A program made the translations under genes and the position numbers. The notes under the pieces are model-generated. The model worked only from the letters and a program-made list of their open reading frames with translations, was not told the origin of the DNA and made no database searches. Shown one piece after another: positions 51,461 through 62,700 of a DNA stretch of 64,000 bases. Position 1 is the first letter of the stretch. Every line of letters begins with the position of its first letter. Origin of the DNA: Lethocerus indicus (lineage: Eukaryota; Arthropoda; Insecta; Hemiptera; Belostomatidae); the NCBI GenBank assembly GCA_019843655.1, contig JACDQD010000003.1:10914925-10978924 (forward strand). The letters are read 5' to 3'.

Positions 51461-52622
51461 ATGGGATGTCTCTGTTCTCGGGATTACCTCCACATAAACA
51501 ACAATAAGTACTTTGTACTCGAACAGCTGGGAGAAGGGTAGGAATATAACCTTATACTTGTTTTACACCATGGTCTGGTATTCATACAAAGTTCGTCGTC
51601 TTCCCGTCTTAAGAAGACGATTGAAACGCATTCCGATCGGAATTAATCCGTGGCATTCATGATCATTGACCGTGTCAGGAATCACTGTAGCTTGTCACAA
51701 TTCATTCCGATCATATAAACTATACTCTCCTATGAACTATGTATTGTCTCCTTCCAGCAACGCGTTAGGTGGTTTTTAGCAAAAGTCTACAAGTCGCACT
51801 ATGAAATTTTACATATTTTTACTGCACTTTGTACCCTTCCAACCTGTTATATAATGATCCTGTTTAGTGTTAAATTGAATTATTGGGTTCAATGACCATG
51901 ACAATTCAGAATAATGCTTACAGAAACTTTGGGAAGTACAGTAAAACTTTTGACTAAACATGACTGAAGTCTAGAGTTATATATGTTATTAATTTGAACC
52001 AAGTTCAGGTTATTTAAGAATTGGTGCCCTTGAAATTGGACCAAGTTTATTTAGTACTATAAATATTTGGCAGTCCCATTAAATACAATAATAATGAAGA
52101 ATGTCAATATATCTTTAAATTAGGCATGTCTCATTGTCTAATAATGGATAATATTGAACTAGCCTCTATCACCCATTAGATGGTTGGTTATCTTAATATT
52201 TTAAGATGTATAAATGCTATAAAATGGATAGACACTTATGTAAATTACTACATTTATTAAGCTATTGTTTTATTTTTGTTCTTTAGTGGATTCAGTACAG
52301 TGCTTTTGGTTGAACACGCAAGGACAAGAAAAAGGTACGCTGTTAAAAAGATAATCTGCCATGGCAGAGAAGATCAGAAAGGGGCATTGCAAGAAATTGA
52401 GTACCACAAAATTCTCAATCACCCAAATATAATCCCTTGCCTGGAATCATCCATTACAGGTTGCCCGGATCCAGTACTAAATATGACAAGTGAAGTGCTT
52501 ATACTTTTGCCTTATTACTCTGTAAGTATCTTAGCAACAAAATTGTCCATTTTTTATTTATTTGTGTCTCAAATATCTTATACAAGCATCAGTACTACAT
52601 GATTGTTGTTTGTTAACACTTT

Positions 52623-52677
<55 letters not shown>

Positions 52678-55162
52678 TATAATATACCAATAAAATTTAT
52701 TGTATTGGTTCTAATTTGGTTTGGCAAACCTAATGCCTGTAGCTATCATAGCTTTTTAAACCCAAAGAAAAAAAATAATGGTGTGGAATATAATTTAAAA
52801 TTTGTTAAAGCAATTATTAAATATAATTTTATGTCAGTACTAATTATGTGAATTTAATGATATCAAAATGTGAAACTCTTAATTTTGGTGACTTATACCA
52901 TCTGTTATGACGGAAAGGAATTTAGAAGCAAGAATCTATTTTATGTTTATGAAATAATATTTTGTACCGAAAAATTTGGTAACAAAATGAGTTTATAATC
53001 TTTTTTTTTCAGAGAGGAACTTTAGCCTATGAACTTGAAGTGAGAAGTAAAACAAGACATCATTTTGAACAAGGAGAGATTTTAAGGGTATTCTTGATTA
53101 TATGTGAAGGTGTCAAAGCCTTCCATGAAGCAAAACCCGTCCCTCTAGCCCACAGAGATTTGAAACCTGCCAATATTCTTTTGGACATAGACAATACTCC
53201 AATAATAATGGATTTAGGTTAGGATAATAAGTAATTAGTTTAATTTTTTCAATTTATTTTACAAATATATAAATTACAGTAGTTTTCACATTAATTATAG
53301 ATGAATTAAATCCACATTATATCATATTATGGTAAACTTGTAGAAGTAAATAAACGATAATCAAGTTATTTATTCATTTATTAAATTAAGTAAGAAATGT
53401 TTTTGCAACTCACATCTGTCAAAAAAGTGTAGTGTCATTTAATAAGTAAAGGGACTATAAAGGGCTATGTCTTTTAATATGGTTTAATCAACGAATGATT
53501 AATATGGGGTTTGTAGGGACAAAAGCTGTTGTTACAAACAAACATGAAATTTAGGTTACATATGGAACTGAGTTTCAAAATTGGCTGTATTGGTTGTATA
53601 TGGCATTTCCTCAATCAGGGTTTGAATAAGATTCGAGACTTTATCAAGTAAAATGTTAATCATTGCATCATACATTTTTAATATTTGTTTGAAGCATGTT
53701 TGAACTGATTATCACAATGAAGAAAATTGCCTATGACAAAAAAGTGCTAACAACCTGAAATGTTGATGCTATGTTTAAAAGAATGAAAGAAATATTTATT
53801 TTAACTTTACTTTTTGAACTGTTGTAATTAATTAAAGAAGATATTTTTCATCCTTACCAACAGCTCTTTCGGACATTATCTTCTTTGATATAATAATTTA
53901 TAAATACATTTGTTGACGTTTTCACATTGTTTATTTTACATTAATAGGTTCTGTGGCACCTGCTAGTGTGAAAGTATGTGGGAGTACTGAGGCTCAGAGG
54001 TTACAAGATGTTGCCAGTGAGCACTGTACAATGCCCTACAGGGCTCCTGAACTTTTTAATGTAGACAGTTACTGCATGATTGATCAGCGTACAGATATAT
54101 GGGTAATGTGTGAATTTATAGTTTCTGGTATAAAGTACCAAGGTTTTTAAGTTTACAACCAAAAATATTGGTTGCTATTTTTTATTTGTTTATCAGAGTT
54201 TATAAGTTATTTACCTTATCGTTTTTGACATTTCAAGGTCACTCAGAGATAACATTGTGGACTCACTGTTCTATTTAAGTAACCTGAGATATTTTATTTA
54301 TGACAATTATCTCGTTTTTTAAAGAAGTTTATTTACACAATTTTCTTTCATTTTGGGGTAATTCTACACATTAGAAGTTTATTTTGAATTATTAAATAAA
54401 ATTATTTTTATTAAAGTTCTTCAATCCCCTAGAATATTTTAAGCATAGTAGAAAATAATTCAAAAATGATAATCGACAAATGTACTAATTAGTAATGGAC
54501 TTCAAGGTGAATTTTAAATGTGTTAATTTATTTGTAAATACCTGTGAAGTGGTAAACAATTAGAAATTTCTTACTGCATTCATTACATATTACTAACTTG
54601 ATTAGTACTGATATACTTACTGCTTTCATTTATACAAGTAATTCAATTTGTAGTTTTTTCAAATTCAAATTATTCTATTAAACTCTGAAAGTTCTCTTTA
54701 TGTTTAACTTAATTTGATTCATCAAAATATATTGATATTGATATAGAGTAGTACTGCCACCTTTTCTTTTGGAAGTGCTATTATAAGAAAGCACAAGAAA
54801 AAAAAATGAAATATCATATCCTTTGTTGAAATATCATATTTCAAACAATGAGCACAACCAATACATAAATTAATACAAAGTACAAAGAATTAATATTGTC
54901 AAATGTGATTCTATTACAGTCTCTAGGCTGTATGCTGTATGCAATGTGCTACTTCAAGTCACCTTTTGATATTGTATATGAGAGGGGAGACTCAGTTGCT
55001 CTTGCTGTTATCAGTGGAACAATAGATTTTCCTACAGTAACTCCTTTCACACAAGTAAGTTATTTAGGTATTACTTACCCAGTAAATACCAACCCTGTTC
55101 TCAGTTTGTTTTCTTTTAGCTGCAATTTAAATGTAATAATTTAGCTGATGTTTATACTGATT

Positions 55163-55211
<49 letters not shown>

Positions 55212-55354
55212 ACATTTTCCTTTTTAACTTGTTACAGGATATGCACGATCTCATAATGTGCATGTTGAAAGTTTCACCAATGGAACGACCATACATATAT
55301 ACAATCATTGAAAAAACACAAGAAGCTCTTTCAAAGCATAAGGCTGTAGTATAA
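51461..55354 (+). CDS. Stk16: Serine/threonine kinase 16 (STK16/MPSK1), NAK-family kinase (six exons)
   Basis: Exons are 51461-51537, 52287-52521, 53013-53217, 53948-54102, 54920-55054 and 55238-55354. Phases join to 924 nt, 307 aa, against 305 in human STK16. The product starts MGCLCS, a Gly2 myristoylation site with Cys3 and Cys5 for palmitoylation, as expected of this membrane-anchored Golgi/secretory-pathway kinase. The kinase domain is complete: glycine loop GEGGFSTV (24-31), lysine of YAVKK (K46), catalytic loop HRDLKPANILL (D153), metal-binding DLG (D171, the STK16-type replacement for DFG), YRAPELF (203-209) and the W-SLGCMLYAM helix. The long insert between DLG and APE and the lack of any C-terminal extension also fit STK16. 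Two in-frame ATGs upstream (51428, 51449) would bury the acylation site, so I chose 51461, which has A at -3 and G at +4. Introns are 749, 491, 730, 817 and 183 nt; two contain TA microsatellites. Substrates in the insect are not predictable from sequence. Confidence 0.96.
52628..52675. repeat. (TA)n microsatellite in STK16 intron 2
   Basis: About 23 TA units, preceded by TTTATTTTATATA, the same lead-in as the TA tract in intron 5. Confidence 0.95.
55168..55208. repeat. (TA)n microsatellite in STK16 intron 5
   Basis: About 20 TA units ending 29 nt before the acceptor of the last exon (55238). Confidence 0.95.
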
Positions 55355-55522
55355 AATATGTAGTGGAATTTTTAATCAAGATTCAATTTTCGATATTTAA
55401 GCATCCTGCAGGAGGCTTACCTGGCCTCAGAGGTTCCTTTTGGATCATCAATTTTCATATTTATCATAAGGTGGCATTTACCATAAAATGGGCATTGGGA
55501 TTTTGTAATTTACTGACAGAAT

Positions 55523-55528
55523 AATAAA
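55523..55528 (+). terminator. Candidate STK16 poly(A) signal AATAAA
   Basis: The first AATAAA after the STK16 stop lies about 170 nt downstream, within ATAATAAAAACC. The CpG-poor, AT-rich sequence continues to about 57.1 kb, so longer 3' ends remain possible. Confidence 0.4.
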
Positions 55529-57235
55529 AACCTATTGCTGGGATAGGGATGTCAAGAAAGTAACCAAGAAAGAAATTAAGGAATTGTCCCTTTCAAGTAT
55601 TTATTCTTTTTATATTGAATGAATTATATTTCTATAGCATAAATAAGTCAATTGCATTGTGTTACTTATTATTACTACATTAATTTTAAGTACCATTATA
55701 AACAGATATGGAGACCCTCTTGCCTGTTTCTTGCATTGTTTAAAAATTTATTCTTTTATGTTTTAATTATAGTTTCTATAATTATTATTTAATAATATTA
55801 TTAAAATTTCGCAGATTGAAAAATTGTTTGCATATGAATATGTCTTCCTAGCCGTATGAAACCCAAATGGAAATATAGTTAAGAAATAAGTGCATGAAGA
55901 TTGCATGTTCAACCAAAGGGAGCAATATTTGTCTTTCAGTTAATTTGTTGTACCACTGTATAATATGGGTGTTCTGAATTGAATTTTTTAAAAAATGAAT
56001 GCTGCAAAATTTTATAATTTGGTTTACTGTTTACAATAATTTTTTAGTGTAGTAAGTTATATTGGTTTTCAGTGCTTTTTTTCACACTAAACGCATAATA
56101 GCAATTTATTGATAACATACTTACTCATTTGACATCATTCAATTATAGCTTTTGTGCATATTTTAAATTGTGGCCTGAATTATAATTCTGTATGGAAAGT
56201 GCTTTGAGCGTGTCAATCCGTATAAATATGCTGTAAATTGTACTTATATTTTATATAAGAATTATGTGTTTTTATACTTGTAAATAATTACATTGTTGTA
56301 AATAACATAAACAAAAATCAAATTTAATTTTTACATATCGTTACTTGTTTCACATTATAAATATATGCTATTTATTAAATGAAATTTTTTCCTTCAAATT
56401 GTGTGATCCTTTGTACAAAATTTTCACTGTACTAGCTTGTTTTAGTCTTCACACGTTATTTTATTTTAATATAATCGATTCAGACTCCTATTTCTTAATA
56501 TTAAATATTATTTTAAATGTATATCTTTATTACAGAGAGTCATAGCAGTAGAAATGTTTTAAATGATTTGTTGAAATGAAATTAATTCATGTCAATGAAG
56601 TGAGATTTAATACCTTAAATGGTCCTCTTAAGGGTACATTGACATTTTTTTTTCCTTTTTCTCTTGGGATGGAATAATTAGGTGGAGTAATGTAAACTGT
56701 AATGCACTGCTTTTCTAAGAGGATGCATAAATAATATTATAGCAACTCAAATAAGTGGCTTATAGGGACAGAGATTTATATTTGGAGGTTACTGCACCAT
56801 TAAAAGCAAGGAATAATAACATTAAATGCCCAACTGATGGAGCCTACTTCCAGAGTTATGAAACCAAGAAAGTGGGCTTAACTGTTCCTAATAAATTTTT
56901 AAAGTTTATTACATGGTATCTTGTAATGTTATTTCCATCAGCTTTTAGAAATCTGTTAATCAAAGAAGAGATTGTTCTGTAAAAGATTATGTAAGAGAGT
57001 GTGAGTTGGTTGCATAAACCAATAATTTAATAAGTAAGTTAAATAAGCAAGTAATAAAAACAAATTTGTTTTGACAGTGTTTAAAATAAATATTCCTGTT
57101 TAATAGTTCGCAGTAGTCGGGTTGAGAAAACTGCGAATTTGTGGGATTTATATTAATGTGAGGTAAAATGATAGTCAGTGGGGTATTAGGGGGAGTAGAA
57201 AATCATGCCATACGCATTTTATAATCTATTTTTAT
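55529..57235. other. STK16 3' flank, no gene recognised
   Basis: AT-rich and almost free of CpG, like the gene bodies upstream, until CpG returns at about 57.1 kb. A 74-codon frame ending at 56982 has no recognisable domain. The composition allows for a long STK16 3' UTR but does not prove it. Confidence 0.4.
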
Positions 57236-57239
57236 TTGA

Positions 57240-57700
57240 AAATTAGCGGTATAGCTGGAGGGTGGGGGATCTGACTGGTGTGACGGCGTTTCGTCCAATG
57301 GGCTCCAGTTTCCGGCCGATGACGTCCCATCCCTGGAAACAGTTAGCCCCGCTCGGTCTACGACCACCGATCAGTTGGAATCCGGAGAGCGGACCTATAG
57401 TTCGTACTCTCTTCCCTGTGATCTGGTTTCAAGTGGAAGAAAACTTATACTCCCCCACCCCCCCTCTTTAGCCCAAGGAATCAACCGCCTTTTGAACACC
57501 TCCTACGACAATCCGGTAGGTAGCCAGCCCTTTTAGGTTAACTGTCTTTCTCTCGTCTATTTCAACGCCATTGTACGCGCATTGTTCCGTGTCACTTTTC
57601 CTCCCGACAGACTACTGTAGTTGTAATTGTAATTTATACTCCTGGGATCTAACGAAGCTGCGGTCTTTATCCGGTGAGTAGTTGTCCCCGTGAACATTTT
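57240..57700 (+). promoter_or_regulatory. Small CpG island with CCAAT, CRE-like word and splice-donor match
   Basis: CpG density rises abruptly here. It contains CCAAT (57295-57299), TGACGTC (57320-57326, most of a CRE) and a strong donor-like GTGAGTA (57674-57680) after CTGCGGTCTTTATCCG. The sequence just downstream becomes extremely CpG-poor. Together this resembles a promoter plus first noncoding exon of an unrecognised gene reading rightward. No coding exon was found, so this is inference. Confidence 0.3.
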
Positions 57701-58199
57701 AATGATGGTACTGAAACTTTACCGGACGCCTCGCCGGTGTCCTAATTGTCTGTGAAACGTTCATTTCGCAGTTTTGAATCTCGCAAAACCGTAACTTCTC
57801 TAGGTTTGTGCGACCGAAGAAAAGTTGTAGCCGCATGCCTGGGCCGACATTGGGGCCCTTTTGTTAATGTAGGTCGTGAAGTTACTTAGATTGACGTGAT
57901 ATCATTTTTTCATTTACTCGTTTTTGCACGAGTTATAGCTTACGTCCATACTAGGTGCGTCGGTGAACAGAATTTTTTAGAAATTATGTAGTATAGAACT
58001 ATAAGTATGAAATTCGAACAGTTTACAGTTCTTCCTTTGTAACACCTTTTAAGAGCAGTGTTAATATACATTTGATGTATTTTAGAAGTGCACGTGAAAA
58101 TAACAAGACATGTTTGAGGTTTCAATAGGCCAGGTTACGATAGCGATATATATTGAAATTTTTATAATTTTCTGACCGTTACGGTTCTGCCGATTGTAT

Positions 58200-59740
58200 T
58201 TTCATCCTGACGCAATTTCTTTAATAATTGATAATCTACAGAATTGTGACTCTGTTGCTAATAGTCGAGAAATTGTAATACGTTCCTGATTATAATAAAG
58301 ACCCAGAAGGAAGTTGGCAGAGATTATATGCCTGGGAAAAGTCGGGTTTTCACAATTTGGTGTAAGCCTGCCCCTTAACCTGAGCCAGTGTATAGATTTT
58401 TCAGTGAGCACTTTCCAGTTGAGTTTCAGAAGTTGGACATGCTGGACCAGTGAACAATTTCTCATGTATCACAAATGTATTTGTAGGTACTACTAAGGTT
58501 CATTTTTTAGGTATTAGTTAGAATTTCAGTTCTTTATTAGAAATAAGAAAGCTCCCTTTAATCATCAGGTTGATATTGTCTGTACTCTTTTATTGAAATT
58601 TACATTTCATATCTCCATGGGTACATTTTACATTGTATTCATCACATTTTCCTTAAAATTGTAGTTTAGCATATTTACAGCATGCTATAGAGTATGAATA
58701 AAAGGACTTTAACATTTTACAAATTAGGTCAGCATTATTTATTGGAAAAGACCTGGGATTTCCCAGGGCTTTGATCATTTTTTCCTTTTGATCTCTCTTA
58801 TTACCTCTGTAATAGCAAATTAATCTTGCATGGGCGTTTTTTGAGTTACCTATTCTGATTGGAGCATAATTTTGGTTTATAATTTTGTATAATTAACTCT
58901 TTATAATTTCTTTTCCTTATTATGAAAGACCTAAAATAAGTTGCACACTGAACAGTGAATGTTTAACATTTTAACATTAACCCTGCTACATTTAATATAA
59001 TTTACACAAGTTGTGTGCAAATTGTTTGTGGCATGGCTGAAAACTAGTGGTCCTTTTGGTTCACATTTTACATGAGAAGATTTTCTGACTTATTTTTAGG
59101 AAGAGGAGGAACTCCAGTTCTTTATTTAATGTACTAAGCAATAATTGCAACCTATTAACACTTTTACACTGTGAAATACTTTTAAATGAGAAACTATTCT
59201 GTCTGAGAAACCTTGAAAGGGCAAATAAAATGTCAGGGATATTATTTTTTCTGTGAATTATGGCTTTACCCAGATTTTGATTCTGGAACATGAATGTTGT
59301 TCAGTACTATTATACAAATATTTTAACCTACATAAAATTTACTAACAATAAAATTCATTAACAAGAGCTGGATCTTTATATATACATTTCATTTAAGATC
59401 TGATCTGGCCTTTTTTTCATGAAATTGAACTATTTATATCTTTTAAGCATGTCTATTGATACATTTAAGATCCCAATAAATTTTGTAACTATGAAACTAA
59501 AGATTTTCACTTTTTGTTAGTTGGTTCACTTAGGAAATAATAATAAACATAATTTATTTTTATACCAGTGGAAACAAATTTTCATCCAAAAAATAAATTT
59601 GGCAATAAAATTGCACCTGTCAGTCAGTTTATTTTTGTTGAAACATTTCCCCTGGGATGACGTTTCTACTGAATGAAACATCTGACTGAAAAAATATTCT
59701 GTATGTTGAATAATTACATCGTGTACTATTATTTTTATGT
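58200..59740. other. CpG desert without recognised coding sequence
   Basis: By eye I count a single CpG in the 1200 bp from 58441 to 59640, against about nine in 120 bp at 35281-35400. Composition is like the introns of the three genes. The open frames (for example minus-strand 58202-58465 and 59061-59291) match no family I know. It could be an intron, an untranslated exon or a methylated repeat. Confidence 0.5.
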
Positions 59741-62700
59741 ATTATCGGATTTTGAAGAATGGCGCCAACGGTTTGCCTTTTCATGTGACATTAGTTGTTG
59801 TGGAAACAGAGTAAATATATTGTTATCAGATTCCTAGATGCGATCGATACTACAGTAAATATCGCCCCACAACCAAATGGCAAGAATATCATGAATATTA
59901 CATGTTAATATATAATTCAACGATGTCATTAAATCATTAAAAAATTGTTTTAGTTTCTTTAAAGTTTCTTAGTTTACAATTCGTTATTCTTGCGCTGGGA
60001 GACACGACATTTTCGCTCTTTGAATTCGGTCGTCAGGAATGTTGCACAGAGAAGTTGCACCAATACCGCAATAATTGCAGGCAGAATTAATGGTTCTTTC
60101 ATTCCAATACTAGGTTTGGGATAATCACTACACTGTTACTGTGATAGTTGAAATACGTGGCCTGGTTAGAAGAGGGGGGAACCAAGATCGCATTTTTAGT
60201 AACAGGAATTTAAACCATCCGGTTTTTAAAACCGGTTTGATACTCCAAACGGTATCAAATATTAACACATTCGGAACTAAACCTTATACATGTATAAATC
60301 CGCTACATATTTCGTTAAATAAGCCTGCGATAGTTCGGCACGTGCAATTTGTGCAAGCCACGGAGATGGGCGTAAATTTTATTTAATCTTTGACGGACGG
60401 TCGACCCGAGAATGGTATTATTGGCACATGTTTCGCACTAATAAGCACGATAAGCGCTATATATTGACTTTTCGGCCTTGACTCTGTAATGTAGACGTAG
60501 TATATATAACTTCTTTTGCGACTTTAGGCAAAATGGTAACTGAAATGTTTCCCTTTGAGATCCGAGAATTGATACTTTGAGTATCGAATCGAAACCCGGG
60601 TCTGTCTAGTGGGACAGAAAATTGGACGATGATTTGTGCTATAAACCATCACAGAACCCCCCCTTCCGTCTGTTATCTTGAAATAAGACTGTATGTTATT
60701 ACGTGTTCTTGTATTGAGAACTGGGTCGTTATAGAGGTAGAAGCTAATCCAGTGTAATACAGCATATGTGTTTAACACCGAAATACAAACTAAAAACAGT
60801 CATCTCGGTAAATCAAGAATTTTAGGCCTGCGCGCAATGCACGCATTTTCCTGTCGCGACACACTTTGTCGCGGCGACCCTGAAATGTTACTAGAGCTAG
60901 TAGAATAATATGTTTGTGCAATTAAGCGCATAATTTTGCATAAAAGGCCAGTCACGCATTAAGTCAATAACTGTGGTCATTCATGTGCCTGAGTGCTTGC
61001 CAACTTGGTGTTAGAATTTTTTTCGGAAGGCATATATTTGTTTGATCATAATTTATATTATCTTAAAACGGGTTTTCGTCGCATCACTCAATATTTCAAA
61101 TTTTTCAAAAAAAATACGCATGAAAAATACGTTTTTAACTAACTCTGACGTATATTCTACACTGATATGGAAATCTTATTCACCGATAGTTTTTTTATTT
61201 TCAAATACTAGGTCGCCTGCGATAAGGACTTTTAAGCAGGCATTCTGAAACAGTGGTATATATTTCTGAATCGGATTTATTCGGCAGGCTAAGAAACGGG
61301 TTTAACTGTAAAATTTTACAGTTACAGACTTTAGGACATTTCAAACATCAATGTTTAACTGCTTCAGTTTTATTCGCCAGAGTATACATATATTGTTCCT
61401 GCATTTTGTCGTTCCTGGAAAACTTACCTTTAACTGTGCGTTTTGTATTTTTAGCACATTAAAAATTGTTAGATTGTTGGCGATGATTGTGGGCCCGCTT
61501 TCATTAGTGAACCATGGTAAGTTATTTACAAAGTCTCGCTAAAAGGACGAATTATTTCTGCTTTCTTCCCTGTTTAGCAGTTTATTTAAGGATTGGTGCG
61601 TGGGTCTTATTATATCTCTTAAAAGAAACCTGCACTGACTAATAAATGTCTCATTGTTATAGTTGTTTATCCTGTTAATTAATATTGTGTTTTACCGAAA
61701 TGCTTGGATTTGAACACTATTATTTCTATAGAGTTTAATGCCTGAAATCCCGAATTGCGACACTCTCAATCTGGTTTTAAAAATTGGGGGACCACTGAAC
61801 AATATAAATCCCCTTCTGAAATTATTCATAACTTTCACAGTTGGAATCGATAGTAAGCGCCAAGGCCGGTGTTACGGTGGGGTCCCATTAAACACTTCCT
61901 GATTCATTTGTGCGGTTTCACATCGGAAAGCGGCTGAATTCACATTTATCATTGGCCCTCTCTTCTCATCCAATCTCGTCCAATGCGATTGAATGTTTGA
62001 ATACATTTATGTGGAAATATGAAGTGTAGACAATCCCGTTCGTCCGTTTCTATCCGTGAATCCGATTTTAAACGCAGGATTTAGAAAATATTTTGACTTG
62101 TAATTGATTGTTATTCTAATTATTATTACTACCCGTAGCATGCCCGGTTTGTAACGTCGTACTCTGTCGAAGAAATAACACTTTAGACTAAAGATATATT
62201 ACTGCTAATATTGTCTGTTAATATACTTTTATATACATTTTTTATATCGGTCATTTCACTTCGGGAATTTAAAGCGAAGTTGTCCAGTGGGGAAAATCTA
62301 ACGGTGCGGGTTGCCATTTGTACAATCGTTACACACTTGCTATTTTTCAATTTGCATTTATTTAAATTCACTCCCGAAAAATATAAAATTCTTATACGGG
62401 TTGCGTTGTACGCGGATGGGGTGTGCCTTTGTCGGGTAACCGGGTGTGGTCCGACTGATCGTTCCAAGGTCGTCCTAGGAGTGAGACCGTTCTTGAATAC
62501 AAACCGGTATCTGATCCGCTCTTATGCGCGGCTCGTATGCAGTTTTTAAATGCAAATTGGACTCCGCTGTTCGCGAAAACATCCCTGCCGGCTCTCGCTC
62601 GTTCTTCGCGGCCACGACGATGCACACTCTCTGAAAGACTCGGCAGGAAAGTGGAACAGAACCAACGTTGTATAATCGCTGGTCGACCTTCGAAGAAAGT

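Noticed and set aside
56755..56982. 75-codon plus-strand frame downstream of STK16
   Set aside because: No similarity to any known domain, and the AT-rich 3' flank gives frames of this size by chance.
62211..62549. 112-codon frame with hydrophobic stretches near the right end
   Set aside because: Minus-strand frames of 77-94 codons overlap it, no conserved motif is visible and no splice sites extend it.
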